Origin: an uncultured Alphaproteobacteria bacterium
Lineage (GTDB): Bacteria; Pseudomonadota; Alphaproteobacteria; RF32; CAG-239
Assembly (NCBI GenBank): GCA_934248075.1
Contig: CAKQKH010000020.1
Location: 1-23,759, forward strand
Reading direction: 5' to 3'
Length of the DNA stretch: 23,759 nt
The notes under the pieces are model-generated. The model made no database searches. It was not told where the DNA came from and was given only the letters and a program-made list of their open reading frames with translations. Below, piece by piece: positions 1-6,625 of the stretch. The position numbers were made by a program, and so were the translations under genes. Each line of letters opens with the position of its first letter. Within the stretch, counting starts at the first letter, position 1.

Positions 1-1216
1 CTCTTTTAGCAACTTCTTTGGTGCGTTTTTCAAGCACCAAAGAACGGTCAAAATCTGATTGAGTATATTCTTTATCCTCAATTTCATTGCCATATTTATC
101 GAGTTTTCCAAGTTCAGGTCGCCATCCCATTAAATCACGGTTTAAACCAATTTTTAACACCTTATATGGAGCTAAAAAACCGTCTTCAATTCCTTGTTTG
201 AGTGAGTATGTGTATAATGGCTCGCCAAAATATGTTGATGTTGAAATATTATATTCCTCTTTTGGTGTTGCTGTCATACCAATTTGAGTAGCTGAATCAA
301 AATAAGTCAAAATATCGTGCCAGGCTGAATCTTCTGCAGCCGAACCCCGATGGCATTCATCAACAACTATCAAGTCAAAAAAATCTTTTGAAAACTGCTT
401 ATAAATATTCTTTTCTTCTTCTGTGCCTGTTACAGCTTGATACAATGAAAGATATATTTCATACGATTTATTAATGGTTCTGTTTGTAATTTTCGTCATT
501 GCCTTACCAAACGGAGCAAAGTCTTGATTTTTGGTTTGGTCGACTAAAATATTTCGGTCTGCTAAAAACAATATGCGCTTTTTTTGCTTTGACTTCCATA
601 AACGCCATATAATCTGAAATGCTGTATAAGTTTTACCTGTACCTGTTGCCATAACAAGCAATATACGATTTTGCCCCTTTGCGATTGCTTCAATAGTACG
701 ATTGATAGCAATGCGTTGATAATACCGAGGCGAACGACCTGAGCCATCATCATAATATGGAGCAAATATATTATTTTCTTGTTCGTCTGTTATATTTTGG
801 GATTTTTTGTAACGTTTCCATAACTCAGTTGGCGTAGGAAACTCGTTTAATTCAATCTCTCGTTCTGCACCAGTTAGTAAATCGTGTTCATAAAATCCTT
901 TACCGTTAGAGCTATATACAAAGGGGATGTTTAATGTTTGTGCATAATCAATACCTTGTTGAATGCCAGCACTAACCGTCTTATATTCCGACTTTGCTTC
1001 AACTATTGCCAAAGGAAGATTAGGCTTATAAAATAAAACGTAGTCAGCCCTTTTGGGCTCCCCACGCTTGACCTCTTTGCCTCTAACCATTATACGACCT
1101 TTGGTAAAACTAAGTTCTTGGCGAATCTGGGTACGGTTATCCCAACCTTTTTCGACAATGGTTGGAGTTATCTCTATCCGTTTTGTATCTTCTTCTGACA
1201 GTTTGTTATAAATCAT
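1..1216 (-). CDS. hsdR: Type I restriction enzyme R subunit (HsdR), N-terminal part, runs off the window
   Basis: This is the ATP-dependent translocase/endonuclease subunit of a type I restriction-modification complex, which cuts unmodified DNA after translocation. The 405 visible codons are open and in frame. The N-terminal nuclease core shows RADYVL (Asp58) followed by VEAK (Glu73, Lys75), a PD-(D/E)XK pattern. The helicase has Walker A MATGTGKT (189-196), the DEAD-type box DECH (286-289) and TATP (315-318). Family members are roughly twice this length or more, so the rest of the helicase and the C-terminal domain lie beyond position 1. The ATG at 1216-1214 is the first in-frame start with good family alignment; no clear ribosome binding site precedes it. 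No hsdM or hsdS lies upstream, so hsdR is the first gene of its transcript or they lie to the left. Its AT-rich composition, unlike later genes, suggests transfer. Confidence 0.93.
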   Translation of the reverse strand, partial: MIYNKLSEEDTKRIEITPTIVEKGWDNRTQIRQELSFTKGRIMVRGKEVKRGEPKRADYVLFYKPNLPLAIVEAKSEYKTVSAGIQQGIDYAQTLNIPFVYSSNGKGFYEHDLLTGAEREIELNEFPTPTELWKRYKKSQNITDEQENNIFAPYYDDGSGRSPRYYQRIAINRTIEAIAKGQNRILLVMATGTGKTYTAFQIIWRLWKSKQKKRILFLADRNILVDQTKNQDFAPFGKAMTKITNRTINKSYEIYLSLYQAVTGTEEEKNIYKQFSKDFFDLIVVDECHRGSAAEDSAWHDILTYFDSATQIGMTATPKEEYNISTSTYFGEPLYTYSLKQGIEDGFLAPYKVLKIGLNRDLMGWRPELGKLDKYGNEIEDKEYTQSDFDRSLVLEKRTKEVAKR

Positions 1217-1420
1217 AGATCATCACATAAAAAATTAAGCTTGATCTATAATAAAAATAAACAACTCAAAAAGCAAGGTCTGTTTATTATTTCTCAAACA
1301 TTGCAACCTCAGATGATTTATGTTATTAGCAGTGTTAATAACTTTGAGGATTATGCCAGCTTACTTTTGATTAATTGGTTAATTTTGCAAATTGCGGTTG
1401 GAATTTGTGGAGATTAAACA
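1217..1420. other. AT-rich non-coding spacer between hsdR and the small orphan gene
   Basis: No convincing coding region is visible. The spacer holds an inverted repeat GTTATTA (1322-1328) / TAATAAC (1336-1342) with a 7-nt loop. It is framed by CCTCA (1307-1311) and TGAGG (1345-1349), so a longer interrupted stem is possible. It could be an operator or leader hairpin for hsdR, whose promoter must lie here; no consensus promoter stands out. Confidence 0.4.
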
Positions 1421-1451
1421 AAAAAAACCTACTGACAGCAAAGTCAGTAGG
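1421..1451 (-). terminator. Rho-independent terminator of the 1468-1833 gene
   Basis: CCTACTGAC (1428-1436) and GTCAGTAGG (1443-1451) form a perfect 9-bp stem with a 6-nt loop. Read on the minus strand, the stem is followed directly by seven T (complement of the A run at 1421-1427). It lies 16 bp past the stop of the minus-strand gene, as expected for its intrinsic terminator. Confidence 0.85.
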
Positions 1452-1467
1452 TCGAAATTGTTTAGAG

Positions 1468-1833
1468 TTAAGACATTAAAGCCTCTAAGCACTCAAACAT
1501 CACACGAATGTGATGTTTTGTGCCAGTGGTTATTACGCCACACGCCCCTATTTCTCCAAGGGCGGCAAACTCGTCAAAAACATCTGATTTGACAAACTTT
1601 TGAAGCTTGTCATGGGTCATTCTGATAGCCATTCTATCCACATTTGACCCATTTATTCGATTTTCAAGCGCGAGGATTATCGTGCCAGAAATTTCGTATA
1701 GTTGGTACAAAACCTCTCTCGCCTCAAGCATTCCCATTCCCCAGCCCTCACGGATTTCGTTTGCCCAGCCGGAGCGATAAATCCTTAGAGCGTTGATGGT
1801 CTCTTTGGCATTTGCCATTTCAAATTTTGCCAT
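1468..1833 (-). CDS. Small unknown protein, 121 aa
   Basis: I do not recognise this protein. It has no signal peptide or obvious membrane segment. It reads as mostly helical with a hydrophobic centre (around residues 40-60) and a Gly/Ala/Ile-rich stretch (about 92-105). Support for it being real is the perfect intrinsic terminator just past its stop and its position as the only open frame in a gene-sized gap. The start ATG (1833-1831) has no strong Shine-Dalgarno. The leader contains a long interrupted hairpin (AGAGGG 1855-1860 with CCCTCT 1884-1889), which might control expression. It sits in the AT-rich block with hsdR and may be accessory cargo. Confidence 0.65.
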   Translation of the reverse strand: MAKFEMANAKETINALRIYRSGWANEIREGWGMGMLEAREVLYQLYEISGTIILALENRINGSNVDRMAIRMTHDKLQKFVKSDVFDEFAALGEIGACGVITTGTKHHIRVMFECLEALMS

Positions 1834-2151
1834 AATAAATCTGGGTTTGTTTATAGAGGGTGTGTCCTTTTACACATCCCGTTCCCTCTTTGGTTAATTA
1901 TTATTTTTGTATAAAGCAAAAGGAATATTGAATGTGAAAATACACCAAACATGAAAACCATATATGACAAATTAACACACTAATAACTTAATACTTAAAA
2001 TACTCTTCCGGTATATCATATTTTGAGCAATTATACAAGTACAAATATGCATTGCAAATTTATCAGCCTATTTTATTGCCAATTTTTATTTGTCAGCAAT
2101 CGTGTTTTCTCTACCCTGTTACCCTCGGGAAAAAATTTTAGCAGAAATGAC
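1834..2151. other. AT-rich spacer with a structured leader for the minus-strand orphan gene
   Basis: No gene is visible. On the minus strand this is the 5' region of the 1468-1833 gene. Stem halves AGAGGG (1855-1860) and CCCTCT (1884-1889) enclose a second pairing (TGTGT 1861-1865 with ACACA 1872-1876). The remainder is low-complexity AT-rich DNA separating this gene from the divergent M3 peptidase. Confidence 0.35.
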
Positions 2152-2180
2152 TTGACATAATCTACAAATATCGACAAAAT
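2152..2180 (+). promoter_or_regulatory. Probable sigma70 promoter for the M3 peptidase gene
   Basis: A perfect -35 TTGACA (2152-2157) is followed after exactly 17 nt by CAAAAT (2175-2180), 4 of 6 matches to the -10 consensus. Initiation near 2187 would give a leader of about 20 nt to the ATG at 2209. Confidence 0.5.
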
Positions 2181-2208
2181 ATCCGTACAAACATATATTT
2201 ATCATATT

Positions 2209-4011
2209 ATGAAGACAAAAACACAAAAAAAGGCTGGTGCTTCAAGAGAAGCGCTCCCTTGCTGGGATTTATCCCGTACATTCTACACCGGATGCAATGA
2301 TCCTGAAATACAGAATGATCTCTTGAGCATTAAAGCGACGGTCAAAGAGATTATGAAGTATGAAGGCCAGATTTCAGAGCTTTTACCTTACGAATTTGCA
2401 CTGCTGATTCGTCTTTATGACGCTTTGTGCGCGCTGATTCGTAAGTTGTCGGTCTATGCTCATCTGCTTTCTGACACCAACTTGGACAACCAAGAAATCA
2501 CCAATTTCGCAGTGTCCATTTCTGAAAAGATTGATGAGCTTGTTGAACCGATCTCTTTCCTGACCAAGGAAATGAGGCGCATCTCCGATTATCAGAAGTA
2601 TGAGCTTTTGGTAAGCCCGAAGCTGCGGCGGTATGTTCCTTGGCTGGAACGCGTTTTCTTCTCGACTGATGTTGATGACACAGCAATGTATATCTTCAAC
2701 AAAAAGTCGGCGACCGAAGGTCAATGGTCTAAACTCTATGATGAAACCTGCTCCAAAATGGAGTTTGTTTATCAGGGACAGACCTACAACGAGGCCGAAA
2801 TCTTTGCTCTGAAAAATCTAGCCAAGACCAAAGAGGAAGAACGCGAAATCGGCGAGATTATCAACAAGGTTTTCAAGCAGAATGCCCACATTTTCACCAA
2901 TTGCCTCAACGCAATTATGAAAAATGAGGACGTTGACGCCAAACTTTTCGGTTATTACAATGCCGAGAATGAAAGCTTTGACGGTAACATGATCCCGCGC
3001 GAGGATTTGCTTTTGCTGGTTTCGGCGGTTACGGACTCCTTTATTCCGATATCGAGACGATTCTTTGCGCTTTGCAACAAACTTAATTGTTCGGATAAGT
3101 GCAACCCAGTCGGCAACCCGATTAAGATTCCTGAGAAAAAATATTCTTGGGAGGAGTGCAAAAAGATTGTCCTCAGCGCATATAAGGAGTTTTCCCCGCT
3201 GTATGAAGCTTATGGAAAATCAATCATTGATAGCGGAATCATCGATGTCGGAACCAGAAAAGGGAAAAAGGACGGCGCCTACTGTATGTATGGCGAGACA
3301 CCTTACATCCTCTTGAACTTTACCGGCAGCGAAACCGACATCTTGACTTTTGCCCATGAGCTGGGACACGGCATTCATCATCTGCTTTGCTCACAGCAAG
3401 GATACTTGAATGACGCCACCCCGATTTCTCTGGCCGAAGTCGCCTCCGAGTTTGCGGAAAACATCGTGTTCAAAAAGCAGATATCAGAGGCCAAAAACAA
3501 GAGCGAAAGACTTCATCTGTTGGTGGCCTATGTGTCTGAGCAGATTAAGAGCATTCATGCTCAGATCGGCTATTACAATTTTGAAAAGCGCGTTCACGCC
3601 GAGCGGCAAAAAGGCAGCTTGACAACCGAACGCCTGAATCAAATTTGGGCTGAGGAACACGAACGCTACACCGGCGAAAAGCTCGAGGGAGACAATCGCT
3701 ATCGGTGGATGCGTATCTCGCATCTCTTCAACTCGCCGTTCTATGTGTATTGTTACGCATTTGCCGGCGTTTTGGTCAATAACTTGATCAAGGTTTATGA
3801 AGAAGATGATCTTGAGAACCTCGACCTCTGCGACTTTCCATCGCGTTTTATGGAGATGCTCTCAAACACGGGAGTTGAACCATATCGCGACTTGTTGGAA
3901 GCCTTTGAGCTGGACGTTGATGACCCGAAATTCTGGCGCGACGGCCTCAAAACCATTGAAGACAGTATCAATGAGATTGAGCGTCTGGCCAAGGAAGAAG
4001 GTCTTATTTAA
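2209..4011 (+). CDS. pepF: M3-family oligoendopeptidase (PepF type)
   Basis: This is a zinc metallopeptidase that degrades short peptides in the cytoplasm; there is no signal peptide. The 600-aa length is typical of the PepF/M3B group. The catalytic motif HELGH lies at residues 383-387 (zinc ligands His383 and His387, general base Glu384). The third zinc ligand is most likely Glu410 in SLAEVASE. The N-terminal two thirds is the helical lobe that roofs the active-site channel. The C-terminal motif around FAGVLVNNL and NTGVEPY also fits the family. The start has no obvious Shine-Dalgarno, but a good promoter lies at 2152-2180. It is monocistronic, ending at a terminator shared with the converging gene. 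Confidence 0.93.
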   Translation: MKTKTQKKAGASREALPCWDLSRTFYTGCNDPEIQNDLLSIKATVKEIMKYEGQISELLPYEFALLIRLYDALCALIRKLSVYAHLLSDTNLDNQEITNFAVSISEKIDELVEPISFLTKEMRRISDYQKYELLVSPKLRRYVPWLERVFFSTDVDDTAMYIFNKKSATEGQWSKLYDETCSKMEFVYQGQTYNEAEIFALKNLAKTKEEEREIGEIINKVFKQNAHIFTNCLNAIMKNEDVDAKLFGYYNAENESFDGNMIPREDLLLLVSAVTDSFIPISRRFFALCNKLNCSDKCNPVGNPIKIPEKKYSWEECKKIVLSAYKEFSPLYEAYGKSIIDSGIIDVGTRKGKKDGAYCMYGETPYILLNFTGSETDILTFAHELGHGIHHLLCSQQGYLNDATPISLAEVASEFAENIVFKKQISEAKNKSERLHLLVAYVSEQIKSIHAQIGYYNFEKRVHAERQKGSLTTERLNQIWAEEHERYTGEKLEGDNRYRWMRISHLFNSPFYVYCYAFAGVLVNNLIKVYEEDDLENLDLCDFPSRFMEMLSNTGVEPYRDLLEAFELDVDDPKFWRDGLKTIEDSINEIERLAKEEGLI

Positions 4012-4013
4012 TC

Positions 4014-4044
4014 AAAAAAAGCACCCGTTTGTGGTGCTTTTTTT
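4014..4044. terminator. Bidirectional intrinsic terminator between pepF and the mutarotase gene
   Basis: GCACC (4021-4025) pairs with GGTGC (4033-4037) around a 7-nt loop. Seven A upstream (4014-4020) and seven T downstream (4038-4044) lengthen the stem and give a U-tract in both directions. It sits 3 bp after the pepF stop and 9 bp after the stop of the convergent minus-strand gene. Confidence 0.9.
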
Positions 4045-4052
4045 GTGTCTAT

Positions 4053-4865
4053 CTATAATTTTTCAACCTGAATGCTAAAGCTTAGTTGGTGGGTTTGGCC
4101 AGGTTGCAGGCAGATGTGGTTTGCGCCGACATTGGCTGGCTCCACACAAACAAAATGCTTATATTGCCCCGGGGTCATATCTGGCAAATCTTTGGCCGGA
4201 TTCCACACCACCGTGTTGCTAGAACCCTCTTTTTCAATAATAATTCGGCGCTGATATTCAGGGTCTGTAATAATCAGAGCGCCAGATTGATGCTCAAAAA
4301 TCGCGTCAATCTCGCCATTGATTTTAAGATCGCCTTGTTGGCATCTGCAACTGCCGTCCGGCGCAGAAGCATAACTGAGTCCGTCAAGCCCCGCAATCGT
4401 GATGTTATCAATAGAACTGACGTTAAAATAACAATGCAACGACTCACTGAACTTAAACGGGCGCTTTCCGCGATTGAAGGTCTCTAGTGTGTAAGTCAGC
4501 TTGTCTGTTATCGTAAAACGCATTGTGGCGGACGCCGCAATCGCGTAATGCTTTGCCGGATTTAGGATAAATTCAGCCATAATTCGATTAGCGTTGGCTT
4601 GCATGCGCTGCGGCTGCCAATAGGAAGTACGAGCAATACCATGGCGAGGCAGATGGTTGTTCAGCTCCTCTACGGCAAAACGCGGCCAGCAAACAGGAAC
4701 TCCGCCGCGAATAGCGCTGGCGCTGCCAAAACTGTTGCGCTCCGCCACCCAAAAGACATCATGAAGCTCTTGGTGCGGACGATATGACAACAAATTGGCG
4801 CCCCAAAGCGCAAATTTGCATTCCGCCTGGGGATTGGATAAATCCATAAAATTGCCTGCAATCAT
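4053..4865 (-). CDS. D-hexose-6-phosphate mutarotase / aldose-1-epimerase-like protein (YeaD family)
   Basis: This family interconverts the alpha and beta anomers of hexose-6-phosphates in the cytoplasm. At 270 aa it is slightly shorter than E. coli YeaD but spans the whole beta-sandwich. Family signatures are IRGGVPVCWPRF (52-63), RHGIAR (74-79, candidate catalytic His75), LHCYF (143-147, His144) and VCVEPAN (239-245, Glu242 as likely general base). A GAGGA-like ribosome binding site (complement of 4874-4878) is spaced about 8 nt from the ATG at 4865-4863, favouring this start over the Met at residue 7. The gene is alone, ending at the terminator shared with pepF. Substrate is inferred from family only. 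Confidence 0.88.
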   Translation of the reverse strand: MIAGNFMDLSNPQAECKFALWGANLLSYRPHQELHDVFWVAERNSFGSASAIRGGVPVCWPRFAVEELNNHLPRHGIARTSYWQPQRMQANANRIMAEFILNPAKHYAIAASATMRFTITDKLTYTLETFNRGKRPFKFSESLHCYFNVSSIDNITIAGLDGLSYASAPDGSCRCQQGDLKINGEIDAIFEHQSGALIITDPEYQRRIIIEKEGSSNTVVWNPAKDLPDMTPGQYKHFVCVEPANVGANHICLQPGQTHQLSFSIQVEKL

Positions 4866-4892
4866 TTTGGTTTTCCTCTTCTTGATGCGACC

Positions 4893-4921
4893 ATATTGGC
4901 AGAAAATTTTGACTTTGGCAA
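4893..4921 (-). promoter_or_regulatory. Candidate promoter of the mutarotase-like gene
   Basis: On the minus strand, TTGCCA (4921-4916, 5 of 6) and CAATAT (4898-4893, 3 of 6) are separated by 17 nt. The weak -10 makes this tentative. Confidence 0.3.
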
Positions 4922-4929
4922 TAGCTAAT

Positions 4930-5210
4930 GTGCCGAGCCGACCGGTGAGCCACCGGTGGCATAAGCAAGAATTTACTCGCTTGCTCGCCGTCGGCTCGGC
5001 GCTCGAAATTGTGTGCTTTTAAAAATAGCTGTCATCGCTCCGAGGGGCGAGCATTCTCGCCCGAGGTCAAGCGATCTTCCGTGCTGATAATTCAATCTAA
5101 CAGCACGGTAGATGCCTGGACTTTGCGGAAGAATGCTTCCGCAAAGAGGCATGACAGAGTCTTTTTTATTGTCACCCCCACCTAACCTCCCCTTGATTTC
5201 AAGGGGGAGG
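4930..5210 (+). repeat. Dispersed structured repeat, copy A (left module + 129-nt core + right hairpin)
   Basis: This fills most of the gene-free stretch 4866-5280. The left module is bounded by GCCGAGCCGA (4932-4941) and its perfect complement TCGGCTCGGC (4991-5000), enclosing two smaller palindromes (ACCGGTG/CACCGGT and AGCAAG/CTTGCT). The 129-nt core spans 5029-5157. Its outer stem is CTGTC (5029-5033) / GACAG (5153-5157). Arm 1 is ATCGCT/AGCGAT (5034-5039, 5070-5075) with inner GGGCGAG/CTCGCCC. Arm 2 is CCGTGCTG/CAGCACGG. Arm 3 is ATGCCT/AGGCAT with an inner 11-bp stem CTTTGCGGAAG/CTTCCGCAAAG. A T-run follows, then a hairpin of CCTCC-type arms (5186-5210). The element lies beyond the 3' end of the Cys-rich operon, opposite in orientation to it. 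5211-5280 shows only a weak GGCA/TGCC hairpin. Confidence 0.9.
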
Positions 5211-5280
5211 AAGGGATATGTGCCTTGAAATCAAGAGGGATATTTAAGGCATATAATTGAAAATGGCAGAATTTTGCCTA

Positions 5281-6066
5281 CTAATTTTTATTCAACAAAG
5301 GGGTGTCATTATTACACTTTGCGCATGATTCACCTGAAGAACAGCAGACATAACATCCGCTTGTACTAGAGGATTTGATACCATATGTACATGCGCATGC
5401 TGAAGTTGATGATGAAGTAAATGATCCTGATGGACATGTTACCGGCTTAAGCGTAATATCAGGGTTAAGCGTAAAACCAGGCTTAGAAGAACTGGTGCAA
5501 TCCGTGCCGGCGGAATTGAGCGTATAGCCACTTTTACAGCTCAGGATTGAATATTGGCTGGCGCAGTTGGCACCGGTCGGGCAAGAAGAAAGCGGATATT
5601 CTTTTTCTATACAGGTGGCGCCAAGATATAAGATAATATGATTGACAGTCTTAATCTTCGCAGCATCACTATCAGAAATCGTAACACCAAAATCATCTTC
5701 AATTGCCAAGGTCAAGTCGGTTAAACCCAAGCTGTCAAACCCCAAATCAGCGGTCAATGACGCGTCAAGATTTGCCAGTACCTGCGCTACGGGAATATCC
5801 GCTTTTTCTCCTATCAAATCCGCCACTTTTTTAACGGTATTTATATAATTGTCGCTACATTTATGCAGACAGATTTTGTATGATGCGTCAAACGGACATC
5901 TGATATATTGGGCGCAATAATCAACATTGTCACGCGAGTAACCCATGGCGACGCAATCAGCTTTTTTGCAGCTGGCCGGCGTGACAGAAGTCTGAGCCAG
6001 AACCACCTGCGGCACCACTAATAAAGTGGAGCAACAAAGCAATAATTTGAGATTTAAATTTTTCAT
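5281..6066 (-). CDS. Secreted Cys-rich protein with an embedded acyl carrier protein domain
   Basis: The 261-aa precursor has a Sec signal peptide (1-24, cleavage after VLA). A Cys-rich module follows (33-70, including CPFDASYKIC). Residues about 75-150 match acyl carrier protein: VKK near the start, SLTADLGFDSLGLTDL with DSL at 111-113 (Ser112 is the phosphopantetheine site in ACPs), AIEDDFGV, and AAKIKTVNHIILYL. A second Cys-rich module (162-190, SCKSGYTL) and a Ser/Cys-rich tail end the protein. An in-frame ATG lies 13 codons upstream (6105, overlapping the previous gene), but AGGAG at 6079-6075 sits 8 nt before the ATG at 6066-6064, where the signal peptide begins. It is the last gene of the operon. 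Whether the serine is modified, or the domain is only a scaffold, cannot be told from sequence. Confidence 0.85.
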   Translation of the reverse strand: MKNLNLKLLLCCSTLLVVPQVVLAQTSVTPASCKKADCVAMGYSRDNVDYCAQYIRCPFDASYKICLHKCSDNYINTVKKVADLIGEKADIPVAQVLANLDASLTADLGFDSLGLTDLTLAIEDDFGVTISDSDAAKIKTVNHIILYLGATCIEKEYPLSSCPTGANCASQYSILSCKSGYTLNSAGTDCTSSSKPGFTLNPDITLKPVTCPSGSFTSSSTSACACTYGIKSSSTSGCYVCCSSGESCAKCNNDTPLLNKN

Positions 6067-6074
6067 GGTTCTTT

Positions 6075-6079
6075 CTCCT
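6075..6079 (-). promoter_or_regulatory. Ribosome binding site fixing the start of the ACP-fusion gene
   Basis: AGGAG on the minus strand, 8 nt upstream of the ATG at 6066-6064. It selects the internal start over the ATG at 6105, which would put 13 mostly polar residues in front of a perfectly good signal peptide. Confidence 0.75.
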
Positions 6080-6101
6080 ATCTCCGTAGCTATTAAGTTT
6101 T

Positions 6102-6623
6102 TCATAAATTTTTTATTCCCACCCTCGCTCCAAGATCTTCAAGCGTCTTTTTAATTTCCGCGGCCTCGGTTTGGGTGACACCGCTTTTAATAATCGAAGG
6201 TACATTATCGACCAACTCTTTTGCTTCTTTTGTACCTAACCCAGTAATAGTAGCAACAGCTTTAACAACCTTAAGCTTGTTGGTACCAACTTCTGTCAAT
6301 ACAACTTCATAGGTGTTTTCTACGCATTTGGTGCGGTCTTGGCTCAGAGTATAGCCGCTCTTGCAACTGGTGATTTTGTATCGCGAGTTGCAAATGCTGG
6401 CATTGGCCGGACAAGAGCCGTTGGTAAAAGTACGATAAGTAATGCAAGCGCTGTATGTCGAATCAAACGGACAAGAAAGAGTTTTGCTACAATCACTGTT
6501 AATGCCGGTGGTTGTATAACCCAGCTCCTGACAAGTAACGTTGATGCAATCAGCCGCCCAAGCAATCCCCGTCATCAGCATTAGAGAACAGCTCAAAATC
6601 AAAGTTAAATATAGTTTTTTCAT
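6102..6623 (-). CDS. Secreted Cys-rich protein with a ribosomal protein L7/L12 C-terminal domain
   Basis: The 173-aa precursor starts with a signal peptide (1-23, cleavage after AWA). Two Cys-rich modules shared with its operon neighbours follow: C-x-x-LGY to CPFDSTYSAC (26-60) and CPANASIC to SCKSGYTL to C (71-100). Residues 105-171 align with the C-terminal domain of L7/L12, the ribosomal stalk protein that contacts translation GTPases. Matching blocks are YEVVLTEVGTNKLKVVKAV, TGLGTKEAKELVDNVP and EIKKTLEDLGARVGIK. The L7/L12 dimerisation domain and hinge are absent, so this is not the ribosomal protein. AAGGAG (6637-6632) lies 8 nt before the ATG, inside the end of the upstream gene, indicating translational coupling. 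Function is unknown; export of such a domain is highly unusual. Confidence 0.87.
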   Translation of the reverse strand: MKKLYLTLILSCSLMLMTGIAWAADCINVTCQELGYTTTGINSDCSKTLSCPFDSTYSACITYRTFTNGSCPANASICNSRYKITSCKSGYTLSQDRTKCVENTYEVVLTEVGTNKLKVVKAVATITGLGTKEAKELVDNVPSIIKSGVTQTEAAEIKKTLEDLGARVGIKNL

Positions 6624-6625
6624 GA

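Noticed and set aside
4930..5210. A CRISPR array formed by the repeated units
   Set aside because: The copies are kilobases apart, far longer than CRISPR repeats, and have no regular spacers or cas genes nearby.
6067..6105. 13-codon N-terminal extension of the ACP-fusion gene
   Set aside because: The downstream ATG has an ideal AGGAG site and begins a standard signal peptide; the extension would place polar residues before it.
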